In this document: one piece after another, positions 45,532 through 54,977 of the stretch
How the letters are laid out: every line of letters begins with the position of its first letter
Numbering within the stretch: the first letter of the stretch is position 1
Source: Oricola cellulosilytica
Lineage (GTDB): Bacteria > Pseudomonadota > Alphaproteobacteria > Rhizobiales > Rhizobiaceae
Direction of reading: 5' to 3'
DNA: 64,000 nucleotides
Assembly (NCBI RefSeq): GCF_019966575.1
Contig: NZ_JAINFK010000001.1
Span: 248,001 to 312,000 of the forward strand
Made by a program: the position numbers and the translations under genes
The notes under the pieces: generated by a model
Databases searched by the model: none
Told to the model about the DNA's origin: nothing
Seen by the model: the letters and a program-made list of their open reading frames with translations, nothing else

Positions 45532-46313
45532 TAGGCCAGCGGGTCGTCGAGAATCACCGCATCGATCGCCGATGTTATTGCTCGACGGAGACGCTCAACC
45601 TCTTCGCCGGATCGCTCACGCGCGGTAATGAACGGCAAGGCCGGGCGGGTTGCTGTCCAACCCGCCACATACAAGCAAGACGCGGCAGCATCGAACCGTC
45701 GAGCCAGATGCCAAGAAACGCAGTCGACCGCCGCAAAATCGGCTTCTGCGCTAGCGACCGCCGTAATCGAAGCCTGGTGTGATCCGGTCCATTTGACCGT
45801 CCGTCCTTCCAATGCGATTCCAAGCCGCTCGGCGTCGCGATTGAGCGCAACAAAGCCGGAAAGGGAATCTGCGCTGTTTGCCGCCCGCCGTCCCTCGACG
45901 GCCCAGCGATCAAAGGAGGGACCGGCCAATCGCGGAAGCCCCGTGCCGCCTCCTCCAACCCGTCTCACAATAACGCTCCTGTATGTCCCGCGTCCGCAAC
46001 CCGGGGCGGCATGAACCGCGGTCGCGACATAACGCACCTTTCCTGCCAGCGTGGTGGCAAACGGGTAAGTGCATGTCTCGCCCAGAAGCAATGAAGGCGA
46101 TGTCCATAGCGAGGCGGGGTCCACAGTGCGATCTAGTTTGTCGGGCGCGTCAAACCCCTCCCTGCGCAGCGCGGGACGCAAGACATCCCAGCGCGCATCG
46201 GTCGCGGCCCTGTTTTCCGGCCAGTCATACATGGGCAGGCCGACAAGTTCCCTTGCCGCGAGACGCGACCACGCTGGTCTACCGGGTGGAGTTAGCGAAA
46301 CGGTCTCAACCAT
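45528..46313 (-). CDS. PhnD-like phosphonate/phosphate-binding protein without signal peptide
   Basis: A 261-residue periplasmic-binding-protein fold of the PhnD/transferrin-like group. Family segments include LLLGETCTYPFATTLAGKVR and a SSH-like loop replaced by TGSHQASITAVASAEADFAA followed by DCVSWHLARRF. The N-terminus (MVETVSLTPPGRPAWSRLA) shows no signal sequence, and no ABC transporter genes are near. The start overlaps the desaturase end by 8 bases. A cytosolic sensor or a lost-export protein are both possible. Confidence is in fold, not role. Confidence 0.75.
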   Translation of the reverse strand: MVETVSLTPPGRPAWSRLAARELVGLPMYDWPENRAATDARWDVLRPALRREGFDAPDKLDRTVDPASLWTSPSLLLGETCTYPFATTLAGKVRYVATAVHAAPGCGRGTYRSVIVRRVGGGGTGLPRLAGPSFDRWAVEGRRAANSADSLSGFVALNRDAERLGIALEGRTVKWTGSHQASITAVASAEADFAAVDCVSWHLARRFDAAASCLYVAGWTATRPALPFITARERSGEEVERLRRAITSAIDAVILDDPLAY

Positions 46314-47304
46314 GGTCAGGCTTTGCGGGCACGACTGCGCCGCATCCGACCTGCGGCCCTGCAAGCGGACCCGAGGGATGGAAGCTTGCACCCGGCGCAG
46401 AATGTCCGACCCGGCCCAGGGCCGGATGCACGACCGGTTCCTTTCGGCGAAGGGCGAAGGTGCGGATGATGTCCCAATAGGTGGCAAAGACGTAGCCGCC
46501 ATTCTCGACCCGCCATGCATCGCGCCGGGCGCGGTAGAGCGAAGGCAAGACGTACCATGCAGCGCGAGGAAGCTTGTGGTGAACAAGGTGAAGATTGTTG
46601 TTAAGGAAAAGCAGGCCGAGGAGCCCGCCCTTTTCGACAATGACAGTACGGTCGTCGGTTGCTTCCGCCCAGCGGTGTTCACAATAAGTTCTGATGGCAA
46701 TCAGCGACAGTCCGCCATAGGCCGCGGTCGCCTCATAAAGCGCGAAATTGATTCCCATGACCCCGTGCACGATAAAGACGAGGCAGGACAGGCCGGCAAG
46801 ATGGTTAAGCCAGGCCTGGCGCACACCACGCTCGCCGTGCATGAGCCGCGCAGGCTCGGTCGCCAAAAAACCAAGGACCATCAGTGCAGGGCCGAAGACG
46901 ATCCGGCCGAGCAGGGTGTTGTTTGCCTCCAGAAGCCACTTGACAGGACGGGAAAGGCGGCCGTGATCCCGCGCCGCGCGATACCAGCTTTCGGGATCGT
47001 CATAAGGATCGGTCAGGCGCTCGTCGCGATGGTGGTGCAAGTGCAGATGTTTGAAGCGACGATACGGGTAGAAGACGCCGAGCGGCAGGGCGACCAGGAG
47101 TTCATTGACCGAGGCATTGCGGGTCGGGTGCCCGTGCAGGGCCTCGTGCTGCAATGAAGCGTGCAATGCGACCATGACCGTCATGATCGCCAGCGCTAAA
47201 ACCGGGTGCGACGGATACACCGCCAGTCCCGCGACGCCCCACACGCCGTAGCACAAGCAAAGCATCCCGACCGTCGGCCACTCCAACTGCTTAAAAAACA
47301 ACAT
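46306..47304 (-). CDS. Membrane fatty-acid desaturase
   Basis: Di-iron membrane enzyme that makes a double bond in lipids or carotenoid-like chains. All three histidine boxes are present: HEALHGHP near residue 53, KHLHLHHHRD near 85 and LHLVHHKLP near 244. Four or more helices occupy the first 45 residues and residues 130-200. The 332 residues have a Pro/Gly-rich C-terminal tail of about 50. It is divergent from an XRE regulator and translationally coupled to the PhnD-like gene. The substrate is not known. Confidence 0.88.
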   Translation of the reverse strand: MLFFKQLEWPTVGMLCLCYGVWGVAGLAVYPSHPVLALAIMTVMVALHASLQHEALHGHPTRNASVNELLVALPLGVFYPYRRFKHLHLHHHRDERLTDPYDDPESWYRAARDHGRLSRPVKWLLEANNTLLGRIVFGPALMVLGFLATEPARLMHGERGVRQAWLNHLAGLSCLVFIVHGVMGINFALYEATAAYGGLSLIAIRTYCEHRWAEATDDRTVIVEKGGLLGLLFLNNNLHLVHHKLPRAAWYVLPSLYRARRDAWRVENGGYVFATYWDIIRTFALRRKEPVVHPALGRVGHSAPGASFHPSGPLAGPQVGCGAVVPAKPDHG

Positions 47305-47372
47305 GATTCGCCCCTTGCACGCCGATTAAGCAGCAAGGCGAACCCAATGCCTATGAGGGAATGGTGAATTTC

Positions 47373-47388
47373 ATGAGCATTTGCGCAT
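47373..47388. promoter_or_regulatory. Imperfect palindrome in the desaturase/regulator divergent region
   Basis: ATGAGCATTTGCGCAT matches its reverse complement at 12 of 16 positions. It lies between the desaturase start (47304) and the XRE regulator start (47455). It is a candidate operator for the regulator; binding is inferred from position and symmetry only. Confidence 0.4.
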
Positions 47389-47454
47389 CAAATCGCTTAT
47401 ATGTTTACTAATATCATCACTAGTTGTTTTAATGCCCCGAAAGGCACATTTCGG

Positions 47455-48303
47455 ATGGGTTTGGACAAGAGAGACGCATCACGGCTGTTTCGGGACCGCA
47501 TGGAGCAATTGCTGTCGCGGTCCGGGCGGAACCGTTCGGGCTTCGCACGGGAGATAGGCGTCGACCGGTCGGCGCTCTCGCAGTTGCTGTCCGAAGAGGT
47601 GACACGGCTTCCGCGCGCCGAGACGCTCATCCGCATTGCCTCGACCTGTGATGTGAGCCTCGACTGGCTGCTCGGACTCAGCCAGGCCGAGGACGTGACC
47701 GCGGCGATCAAGCCGTCGCTGGAACTGGAAGAGGCGCAGAACGGGCAAGACACGACGCTGCTTTATGAATGGCACACGGAAGCCGCGGGCACCAAGATCC
47801 GGTACATTCCGACGACAATTCCCGACTTGCTGCGCACGGACGCCGTCATTTCCTACGAGAGCCGGGAGAACAAGCGGACGCTCGCATCGCGGATCGACGA
47901 GGCAAACAACCGGCTCGCCTATACCCGCAGGCCGGAAACCGACATGGAGGTGTGCATGCCAATGCAGCGCCTCGTCGATCTCGCGCAAGGCACGGGCACG
48001 TGGTCCGACCTCGCCGAACCGGCGCGCATGGCCCAACTGGACCACATGGCCAAGCTGATCGACGATCTCTATCCGAGCTTCCGGCTCTACCTCTATGACG
48101 GGCAGGTCAATTTCGCGGCACCCTACACGGTGTTCGGGCCGCTGAGGGCGACGGTCTATATAGGCGATATGTACCTCGTCCTGAATGCCAAGGAGGGGGT
48201 GACGGCGCTCACCCGCCATTTCGACAACCTGATCCGCGCGGCTAATGTGCAGGCGCACGAAGTGGCAGACTGGATCGCAGCCCTGCGGGACAATACGACC
48301 TAG
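47455..48303 (+). CDS. XRE/Cro-type transcriptional regulator
   Basis: A 282-residue DNA-binding protein. The N-terminal helix-turn-helix (GFAREIGVDRSALSQLLS) is followed by a typical dimer-linker segment (VSLDWLLGLSQ) and a C-terminal sensory domain of about 190 residues that I do not recognise. It is divergent from the desaturase gene, so it probably controls that module. ATG 47455 gives MGLDKRDASRLF; the frame is open to an ATG at 47401. It converges with the transglycosylase, overlapping by 4 bases. Confidence 0.85.
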   Translation: MGLDKRDASRLFRDRMEQLLSRSGRNRSGFAREIGVDRSALSQLLSEEVTRLPRAETLIRIASTCDVSLDWLLGLSQAEDVTAAIKPSLELEEAQNGQDTTLLYEWHTEAAGTKIRYIPTTIPDLLRTDAVISYESRENKRTLASRIDEANNRLAYTRRPETDMEVCMPMQRLVDLAQGTGTWSDLAEPARMAQLDHMAKLIDDLYPSFRLYLYDGQVNFAAPYTVFGPLRATVYIGDMYLVLNAKEGVTALTRHFDNLIRAANVQAHEVADWIAALRDNTT

Positions 48304-49523
48304 CGGATCGCCGACACCAGCGATGACGAAGGAAAGCAGGAGGGCGCGCGACCATTGGAAAGCTGCCACTCGCCGATGGAACGGCGCGTCTTGAAGCCGG
48401 GCAGGCCATCGGCGCCCCCCACATCATAGCCCCTTGATTCCAACACCCGCTGCATCGCCGCGATATCCGAGCGAAGAAGTGGATCCGTGCGCTTCCAGCC
48501 ACCGGAAAAACGGCTGTCACCCCACTGGATGCGATCACCGGCATGGCCGACGAACAGCGCATAGAGATCGCTCTCGTTGTATTCCTTGAGGACATAGAAG
48601 TTCGGCGTGACGATGAAAGCCGGCCCGGAGCGCCCGGCCGGCATGAGCAGGAAACCCTCCCTGCCGCGCTCGTCCGCGGGGAAGGGCTTTCCGGAAACGC
48701 GCTTTATGCCGAGATCGGCCCAATGGGCGATCTTCATTCCGCGGTCCGGCCCCTCCATCGAACAGGAAATCATCTCCGGCACGGTCACCTCGAAGCCCCA
48801 GTCCCTGCCGCTCTGCCACCCGAAGGTTTTCAGATAGGCGGCGATCGAGGCGAGCGTGTCCGGAACCGAATTCCAGATGTCCGCGCGCCCGTCGCCGTCG
48901 AAATCGACCGCGTGCTTGAGATAAGAAGAGGGCAGGAACTGCGGCTGCCCGAGCGCGCCGGCCCAGGAGGAGCGCATGGTGCCGGGCGTCGCCATGCCGC
49001 GCTCGACCATCTGAAGCGCGGCGACGAGCTCGGCCTGAAAAAGCTCCGGCCGTGTCGACATGAACGCCTTGGTGCCGAGCACCTCGAATGCGTCGTGGGG
49101 AATGTTCACCCGGCCAAAGCCGGACTCCCTGCCCCAGATCGCAAGAACGATCCGGCCCGGGACGCCATATCGGCGCTCAACGGCCGCCAGGGTGGAGGCA
49201 TGTTTTCTCGCAAGCGAGCGGCCGGTCGCGGCGACTGAGCCGAGATTGCTCTCATTGAAATAGTTCGCGGGCGCGCTGAATTCCGCCTGTCCCATTTTTC
49301 TCGGCGTTCCGGACGAACCCGGCGTCACAAGGCCGGGTATCTTCGTGTTGAGCGTCTTGCCGCTCATTGCGCGATCGAAGGTGGCGCGCGAGACGTCGGC
49401 GCTTCTGGCCGCCGGCCATATCGTGTTTTCGAGAAAGGCCGCGTATTGCGCCTGGAGCCCGGACTGGGCGAATGCGCCGGTCGTGGTCAAAAGAACGGCG
49501 AGAATGGCGGTGATGCGGATCAT
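48300..49523 (-). CDS. Lytic murein transglycosylase (MltB type) with peptidoglycan-binding domain
   Basis: Cleaves the glycan strand of peptidoglycan. A Sec signal peptide (residues 1-19, ending AFA) is followed by the SLT-like domain with catalytic Glu in AIWGRESGFGRV, the acidic DFDGDGRADIW loop and a C-terminal PG_binding_1-like domain (LRSDIAAMQRVLESRGYDVG). No lipobox Cys is visible, so it is a soluble periplasmic form. The 407 residues fit. Confidence 0.93.
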   Translation of the reverse strand: MIRITAILAVLLTTTGAFAQSGLQAQYAAFLENTIWPAARSADVSRATFDRAMSGKTLNTKIPGLVTPGSSGTPRKMGQAEFSAPANYFNESNLGSVAATGRSLARKHASTLAAVERRYGVPGRIVLAIWGRESGFGRVNIPHDAFEVLGTKAFMSTRPELFQAELVAALQMVERGMATPGTMRSSWAGALGQPQFLPSSYLKHAVDFDGDGRADIWNSVPDTLASIAAYLKTFGWQSGRDWGFEVTVPEMISCSMEGPDRGMKIAHWADLGIKRVSGKPFPADERGREGFLLMPAGRSGPAFIVTPNFYVLKEYNESDLYALFVGHAGDRIQWGDSRFSGGWKRTDPLLRSDIAAMQRVLESRGYDVGGADGLPGFKTRRSIGEWQLSNGRAPSCFPSSSLVSAIR

Positions 49524-50270
49524 CTGGGTCTCCTCGATTCGGGTGGAGGGTAGCAGCGCGTTGCGGAATGAAAAGGGCGGGAGTGTCGCCGCGCAGTGGC
49601 GTGGCAGGGTGTTGGTACTGTGCCCCGTTATCGTTCGCCTTCCCCCTCATCGGTCCATCTTGCTGGCCAGAAGATTGGCATGCTGCCCATCGTTTGAGCG
49701 CCCCGGAATGGATCCTCGGGTCAAGCCCGAGGATGACGAACTTGGGTTTGGTTTCCGCGGAAAACTTAATCATCGAGACGCGCCTCTCCGTTGCCACGCC
49801 CCGATGCCGGTCTGGCCATTGATACTTTCCTGCTGGCCATGACTCGCTGTCCCGGATCGGCTTCGCCAACCGGGGCGTCATGGCGCGATGGGAAGCGGGC
49901 GGTCGTCGTCACGCTTCTATGAATATGTTTGGTGCGATCGGATCGACCGCCCGCCGGCTGCTCACCCGCCTCCCGGCCACGGCTCGCGGTCCCGTGGGAC
50001 CGGCCGAAAAGCTGAAGGCTAGGGCCCGGCCGTAAGCTCTTGCCAGGCGTGAACCGCACGCCCCAGCCGGCACCGCATCCCTCCGCCTGGCCATCCGGTC
50101 CATGAACCCGGCTTCCCGTGGAGGAACGTGCCACAAGTATGCGGGAGGACTCAGAGGTGTTGATGGAAAACGGGCGGAAAAAATAAAATAACGAGACAGG
50201 ACAAAGAGTTAGAGAAAACCGGGCAAAAAACTTATCAACGTCAGTTTCCGGCGTGGAAGCGGTTCGGTTT
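49524..50270. other. Intergenic region of about 750 bases between mltB-like gene and recR
   Basis: No convincing gene. It holds one palindromic repeat (49712-49734, separate entry). The 50160-50240 part is A-rich, with AAAAAATAAAATAA near 50178. Open frames on both strands have no ribosome site or known domain. The upstream region of the transglycosylase lies at its left end. Confidence 0.5.
49712..49734. repeat. Palindromic intergenic repeat unit
   Basis: ATCCTCGGG-TCAAG-CCCGAGGAT is a perfect 9-bp stem with a 5-base loop, flanked by ATGG and GACGA. From memory of other alphaproteobacterial genomes this is the core of a widely dispersed palindromic repeat. Only one copy is in this window. 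Confidence 0.6.
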
Positions 50271-50879
50271 TCAGAAGCTCGTTCGCGAACGAAGCGCCGC
50301 CGAGAGTGTGCCCTCGTCCAGATAATCGAGCTCGCCGCCGACCGGCACGCCATGGGCGAGCCGCGTGACCCGGACGCCGGTATCGCCCAGCTGGTCGGTG
50401 ATGTAGTGCGCCGTGGTCTGCCCCTCGACCGTCGCGTTGACGGCAAGGATCAGTTCACTGGTGCCTTCCGCTCCGACGCGATCGACAAGCGAGCGGATGT
50501 TCAGATCATCCGGCCCGACGCCGTCGAGCGGAGACAGCGTGCCGCCGAGTACGTGATATTTCGCGTTCATCGCGCCTGCGCGCTCCAGCGCCCACAGGTC
50601 GGCAACATCCTCGACCACGATCAGGGTTGCCCCGTCGCGGCGCGGATCGGTGCAGATCGAACACGGATCGACCGTATCGGCGTTGCCGCAGACGCTGCAA
50701 ACCGTGACCTTCTCGGCAGCCTCCGAAAGCGCGGCGGCGAGCGGCGCCATCAACTGATTCTTCTTCTTGATCATGTGCAGAGCTGCACGGCGCGCGGAAC
50801 GCGGGCCGAGGCCCGGCACCTTGGCCAGAAGCTGGATCAGCTTTTCGATTTCGGGTCCGGTGATTCTCTTGGTAGACAT
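50271..50879 (-). CDS. recR: Recombination protein RecR
   Basis: Works with RecO and RecF to load RecA on gaps. The 202 residues show the helix-hairpin-helix [20 protein letters not shown], the zinc finger [16 protein letters not shown] and the Toprim core [20 protein letters not shown] 50879 gives [10 protein letters not shown]; an ATG 9 bases earlier is possible. It belongs to the dnaX-ybaB-recR group, here separated from ybaB by two plus-strand genes. Confidence 0.96.
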   Translation of the reverse strand: MSTKRITGPEIEKLIQLLAKVPGLGPRSARRAALHMIKKKNQLMAPLAAALSEAAEKVTVCSVCGNADTVDPCSICTDPRRDGATLIVVEDVADLWALERAGAMNAKYHVLGGTLSPLDGVGPDDLNIRSLVDRVGAEGTSELILAVNATVEGQTTAHYITDQLGDTGVRVTRLAHGVPVGGELDYLDEGTLSAALRSRTSF

Positions 50880-50917
50880 GGAGGTCATTTAAAGGCAAAC
50901 GCGCCGGGATGCATCGC

Positions 50918-51580
50918 ATGACATATGAAAAACTGACTGTCGCTGCGGTGCTGACCGGCCCGTCAGCGCCGATTGCAACGAAAGACGGAAGGACGGGGAT
51001 TTTCAAGCGGCCGCGGCAGGGGCCCGTAAGCGTCTCGACCACCGGTCTCGACGGCGACACAATCGTCGACACCGTGAACCATGGCGGCCCGGACCAAGCG
51101 GTGCTTGTTCCGGGCGGCAAGGACAGCGAATGGTGGGCGGAGGAGCTGGGGCCTGACACACCGCCCGGCACATTCGGCGAGAATCTTTATGTTGACGGTC
51201 TGGAAAGCGCCGACATCGCCATAGGCGATGTTCTTCAATGCGGGCCGGTTCGCCTTCAGGCGACGGCCCCGCGCATCCCCTGCGTAACGCTCGCCGTCCG
51301 CATGAAGGACGCCCGCTTTCCGAAACGTTTCTTCGCGGCAGGGCGACCGGGTTTTTATTGCAGGGTGCTCTGCGAGGGCGAAGTGGAAGCCGGGATGGAT
51401 GTCCAGATTTCGCCTTTCGACGGCACCCGTGTCTCTGTCGCAACGATGTTCGCAATATCCGGGGGCGCCACGCCGGACGCCGAGACGCTGCGCGCGCTCA
51501 TGGCTGCGCCCGCCCATCAAAAGACGGCGCCGTATCTGAGACAGCGTTTCGCGGACTGGCCCTTTTTTTCAACTCCCTGA
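50918..51580 (+). CDS. MOSC-domain protein (YiiM-like)
   Basis: Molybdenum-cofactor-sulfurase C-terminal-type domain protein of about 220 residues. Family segments are VNHGGPDQAVLVPGGKD, the PGTFGENLYVDGL motif and the Cys in APRIPCVTLAVRMKD. YiiM-type members detoxify N-hydroxylated bases or bind Moco. The region upstream of ATG 50918 is ambiguous, with another ATG at 50909. It is divergent from recR with a 29-38 base gap, and the DMT gene follows in the same direction. Confidence 0.85.
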   Translation: MTYEKLTVAAVLTGPSAPIATKDGRTGIFKRPRQGPVSVSTTGLDGDTIVDTVNHGGPDQAVLVPGGKDSEWWAEELGPDTPPGTFGENLYVDGLESADIAIGDVLQCGPVRLQATAPRIPCVTLAVRMKDARFPKRFFAAGRPGFYCRVLCEGEVEAGMDVQISPFDGTRVSVATMFAISGGATPDAETLRALMAAPAHQKTAPYLRQRFADWPFFSTP

Positions 51581-51661
51581 CAGGTTTCGGGTGGCCCGCA
51601 CAACCTCAGCGCGTCTATCGAAAATGCCATGACCAGCCTGACGAGCAGAACGCGAACGACC

Positions 51662-52564
51662 ATGACGAGCGCCGAATGGATCATGCTGTTCGCGCTTTCG
51701 CTTCTTTGGGGCGGATCGTTCTTCTTCAACGGCGTATTGGTCAAATCACTGCCCCCAACCACCATCGTCTTCTTTCGCGTTGCTATAGCGGCGCTGCTGC
51801 TGCACTGCGTGATCCGGATTGCGGGCCAACGGTTCCCGCTGGAGCGCAAGGTGCTGGCTGCCTTTCTCGGCATGGGCATACTGAACAACGTCATCCCGTT
51901 CTCACTGATCGTCTGGGGTCAAACGGAACTGGCGTCCGGGGTCGCCTCGATCCTTAACGCAACGACGCCGTTGTTCACCGTCCTCGTCGCGCACATCTTC
52001 ACCAGCGACGAACGGCTGACGCGGTTGCGCATCGCCGGGATCATCGCAGGCTTCGCCGGCGTCGCCGTGATGCTTGGGGCCGGGGCGATCGCGGACGGAC
52101 CCGTGCCGGTATTTGCCTATATGGCGTGTCTCGGCGCGGCCCTGTCCTATGGGTTCGCGGGGGTGTTCGGACGGCGCTTCGGCAGGATGGGCGTGCCGCC
52201 CTTGTCGGTTGCGACAGGCCAGCTCACCGCATCGTCGCTTCTGCTGCTTCCGGCCATGCTGATCGTTGACCGTCCATGGACGCTGGCCGCGCCGGACATG
52301 ACGACCATTGCCGCCCTGCTCGGGCTGGCGGTCTTCGCCACCGCGCTTGCCTACATCCTTTTCTTCCGGATTCTCGCCGGGGGCGGCGCGACCAACATCT
52401 CGCTGGTAACGTTTCTGATCCCGCCGAGCGCCATCGTGCTCGGAATCCTGTTCCTCGGAGAGGCGCTGCTGCCGCGCCACATAGCCGGCATGGCGCTGAT
52501 CGGGCTTGGACTAGCGCTGGTCGACGGGCGGGTGTTTCGGAACTGGCGGATGAAGCCCGCCTAA
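51662..52564 (+). CDS. EamA/DMT-family exporter
   Basis: Ten-helix membrane transporter of the drug/metabolite superfamily, two EamA repeats in about 300 residues (the first begins [16 protein letters not shown], the second [17 protein letters not shown]). Substrates are often amino acids or small metabolites and cannot be told from sequence. ATG 51662 gives a typical start (MTSAEWIML); ATG 51629 is in frame but adds a Thr/Arg-rich lead. It converges with ybaB by 4 bases. Confidence 0.85.
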   Translation: MTSAEWIMLFALSLLWGGSFFFNGVLVKSLPPTTIVFFRVAIAALLLHCVIRIAGQRFPLERKVLAAFLGMGILNNVIPFSLIVWGQTELASGVASILNATTPLFTVLVAHIFTSDERLTRLRIAGIIAGFAGVAVMLGAGAIADGPVPVFAYMACLGAALSYGFAGVFGRRFGRMGVPPLSVATGQLTASSLLLLPAMLIVDRPWTLAAPDMTTIAALLGLAVFATALAYILFFRILAGGGATNISLVTFLIPPSAIVLGILFLGEALLPRHIAGMALIGLGLALVDGRVFRNWRMKPA

Positions 52565-52884
52565 AACGGCAGTTTCATACCGGGCGGGATCGGCAGGCCG
52601 GCTGTCATTTCCTTGGTCTTTTCGGCGACCATTTCCTCGATCTTCGCCTTGGCGTCATTGTGCGCGGCGAGGATGAGGTCCTCGAGAATTTCCACATCGT
52701 CTTCCTTGAAGACGGACGGATCGAGCTTCAGGCCCTGCATCGCGCCCTTGCCGTTGAGCGTGACCGTGACCATGCCGCCACCGGCGGTGCCGTCGGCGGT
52801 CAGGGTCTCCATCTCCTCCTGCAGGGACTGCATCTTCTCCTGCATTTCCTTGGCCTTGCTCATCAGGCCCATGATGTCGCGCAT
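52561..52884 (-). CDS. ybaB: YbaB/EbfC nucleoid-associated protein
   Basis: Small DNA-binding protein of 107 residues. It has the coiled-coil start [20 protein letters not shown], the glycine-rich [13 protein letters not shown] loop and a tail that ends in Pro/Gly/Met-rich residues. It lies 15 bases after dnaX on the same strand, the conserved dnaX-ybaB order. Confidence 0.95.
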   Translation of the reverse strand: MRDIMGLMSKAKEMQEKMQSLQEEMETLTADGTAGGGMVTVTLNGKGAMQGLKLDPSVFKEDDVEILEDLILAAHNDAKAKIEEMVAEKTKEMTAGLPIPPGMKLPF

Positions 52885-52899
52885 TGTGCTGCTCCGTTG

Positions 52900-54729
52900 C
52901 TAGAGATCGTCGGCTTCGTCCGGGTCGACCGGAACGGCAGACGCATCGAACTGCGCTTCGATATCGTCCGCGCCGCCCTTGTCGGCAAGGCGGACGTCGA
53001 TGATTTTCGAGCCGGGGAAGGCCGCAAGAAGGGCCGCGACTTCCGGATCGCGGCTGGCGTCGGCCACTGCCATGTCGCGGCGAAGGGTCTCGGCCTCCTC
53101 CAGCGTCTGTCCGCCGCCGCCATCACGCGACAGGGAGACGATCCAGCGCCGGCCCGTCCAATCCTGCAATTTGCGCGACAGATCTCCAAGAAGGCTGTGC
53201 GGCGCGTCGTCGGTCAACGAGACCGCGAGCCTGCCGTTCTCGACCGAGACCAGCCGCAGGCACTTGCGGATATTGACCTTCATCAGCGGATCGCGGTGGC
53301 GCTCGGCCAGTTCCGCCAGATCCTGCAGCGAATTTATCGGGACGGCGGGCTGTTCGGGTTCAGGCGCAGGGTCCGGCGCGGTCACGGGCGCAATTACGTG
53401 CGCCGGTTCGCTCTCGGCCGGGACGAGACGCATGGCAGTCGCGCCGGAAGAGCTGGCTCCCGAAGAAACGGTCTGGTGTGAAACCGCGGACGATCCGCCA
53501 CCGCCGCCATTCGGGGATGGGGCTGCGGGCCGATCAGGCTCGGGACGCAGCTCGGCCGGCATCTCGGCAAGGGTCTTCAGGGCTTCGTCGAGGGTCGGGA
53601 GCGTCGCTGCATGGGCAAGCCGGATCAGCACCATCTCGGCGGCTGCCACCGGGCGCGAGGAAAGCTCGGCCTCGGGAATGCCTTTGAGCAGCATCTGCCA
53701 GGTGCGCGACAGAACCTTGACCGGAAGCTGCTTCGCGAATGCCAGACCGCGCTCCTTCTCGTCGGGCGAGAGCGAGGGGTCGTTGTCGGCTGCTCCGGGA
53801 ACGAAGCGCAGGCGGGTCACCAGATGGGTGAAATCGGCGAGGTCGGTCAGCACGACGGCGGGGTCCGCGCCGACATCGTACTGGGCGCGGAACTCGTCCA
53901 GCGCCTCGGCGATGCGGCCGGCCATCACGTGCTCGAACAGGTCGATGATGCGCGCGCGGTCGGCAAGACCGAGCATGGCGCGTACGGCTTCCGCCGTCAC
54001 CTCACCTCCGCCATGGGCGATGGCCTGGTCGAGGATGGAAAGCGAATCGCGCACCGAGCCTTCGGCGGCGCGGGCGATCATGGCGAGAGAACGGTCATCG
54101 GTCTGAACGGACTCCAGCCCGGCGATCTTCTTCAGGTGGAGCGCGAGTTCCGCCGTCTCGATGCGCCGCAGGTCGAAGCGCTGGCAGCGCGACAGCACCG
54201 TGATCGGCACCTTACGGATTTCTGTTGTGGCGAAGATGAACTTCACATGCTCGGGCGGCTCCTCGAGCGTCTTCAACAGGCCGTTGAAGGCCTGCGTCGA
54301 CAGCATGTGAACCTCATCAATGATGTAGACCTTGTAGCGCGCCGAAACCGGCCGATAGCGAACCTGCTCGATGATCTCGCGAATGTCGTCGATGCCGGTG
54401 TGGGAGGCGGCGTCCATCTCGATGACATCGACATGGCGGCCTTCCATGATCGCATCGCAATGCTCTCCCGGCTCGCTCAGATCGATGTGCGGGCGGTCGA
54501 TGCCGTCACGCGTGTAGTTGAGCGCGCGGGCAAGAATACGTGCGGTGGTCGTTTTGCCGACGCCACGGACGCCCGTCAGCATCCAGGCCTGCGCGATGCG
54601 GCCCGCCTCGAACGCATTGGTCAGGGTGCGCACCATCGGCTCCTGGCCGATGAGATCGGAAAAGTCGCGCGGCCGGTACTTGCGGGCGAGAACGCGGTAA
54701 GGGGCGGACGGTGCGGCGGTGTCGCTCAT
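52900..54729 (-). CDS. dnaX: DNA polymerase III subunit tau/gamma
   Basis: Clamp-loader ATPase. The 609 residues have Walker A GVRGVGKTTTARI near residue 54, Walker B IIDEVHMLSTQAFN and sensor-1 FIFATTEIRKVP. Residues after about 400 are a Pro/Ser/Ala-rich linker followed by a domain that contacts polymerase. The zinc-binding Cys cluster of E. coli is reduced here: only C89 in the HCDAIMEGRHVDV region is evident, as in other alphaproteobacteria. No slippery heptamer for gamma production was spotted. Confidence 0.95.
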   Translation of the reverse strand: MSDTAAPSAPYRVLARKYRPRDFSDLIGQEPMVRTLTNAFEAGRIAQAWMLTGVRGVGKTTTARILARALNYTRDGIDRPHIDLSEPGEHCDAIMEGRHVDVIEMDAASHTGIDDIREIIEQVRYRPVSARYKVYIIDEVHMLSTQAFNGLLKTLEEPPEHVKFIFATTEIRKVPITVLSRCQRFDLRRIETAELALHLKKIAGLESVQTDDRSLAMIARAAEGSVRDSLSILDQAIAHGGGEVTAEAVRAMLGLADRARIIDLFEHVMAGRIAEALDEFRAQYDVGADPAVVLTDLADFTHLVTRLRFVPGAADNDPSLSPDEKERGLAFAKQLPVKVLSRTWQMLLKGIPEAELSSRPVAAAEMVLIRLAHAATLPTLDEALKTLAEMPAELRPEPDRPAAPSPNGGGGGSSAVSHQTVSSGASSSGATAMRLVPAESEPAHVIAPVTAPDPAPEPEQPAVPINSLQDLAELAERHRDPLMKVNIRKCLRLVSVENGRLAVSLTDDAPHSLLGDLSRKLQDWTGRRWIVSLSRDGGGGQTLEEAETLRRDMAVADASRDPEVAALLAAFPGSKIIDVRLADKGGADDIEAQFDASAVPVDPDEADDL

Positions 54730-54803
54730 GCGGAGGTTCTATCCCAAAGCGAAAGCGCTTGACCAGAAGGCCGGGTCCGAATGAACGGCCATGCAGAGAA
54801 AAA

Positions 54804-54907
54804 GAGGGTGGGAGGCTGGCACGGTGACCCGTGCCGTGGCTCGTTAGGGCTGCTTCCTTCCGGACCTGACCCGGTTGGCGAGTGGCTCGTCCACCACCAA
54901 CCTCCCA
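54804..54907 (-). ncRNA. ffs: Signal recognition particle RNA (4.5S, small bacterial type)
   Basis: On the minus strand the core GGTCAGGTCCGGAAGGAAGC lies at 54871-54852, the invariant Ffh-binding loop. Flanking helices pair GGGAGGTTGG (near 54906) with CCAGCCTCCC (near 54810) into a rod of about 100 bases. A U-rich stretch follows at 54803-54798. It sits upstream of dnaX on the same strand, the usual place. Confidence 0.95.
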
Positions 54908-54977
54908 GGCGCGATATCGTATGACGGGCCAGCAAATGCAAGTCGCCAGCGGCAAAAAAGCTGCTACAGTCGCGCTC

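Noticed and set aside
53611-54762. Open frame of 383 residues opposite dnaX
   Set aside because: Antisense to conserved DnaX; composition is that of a shadow.
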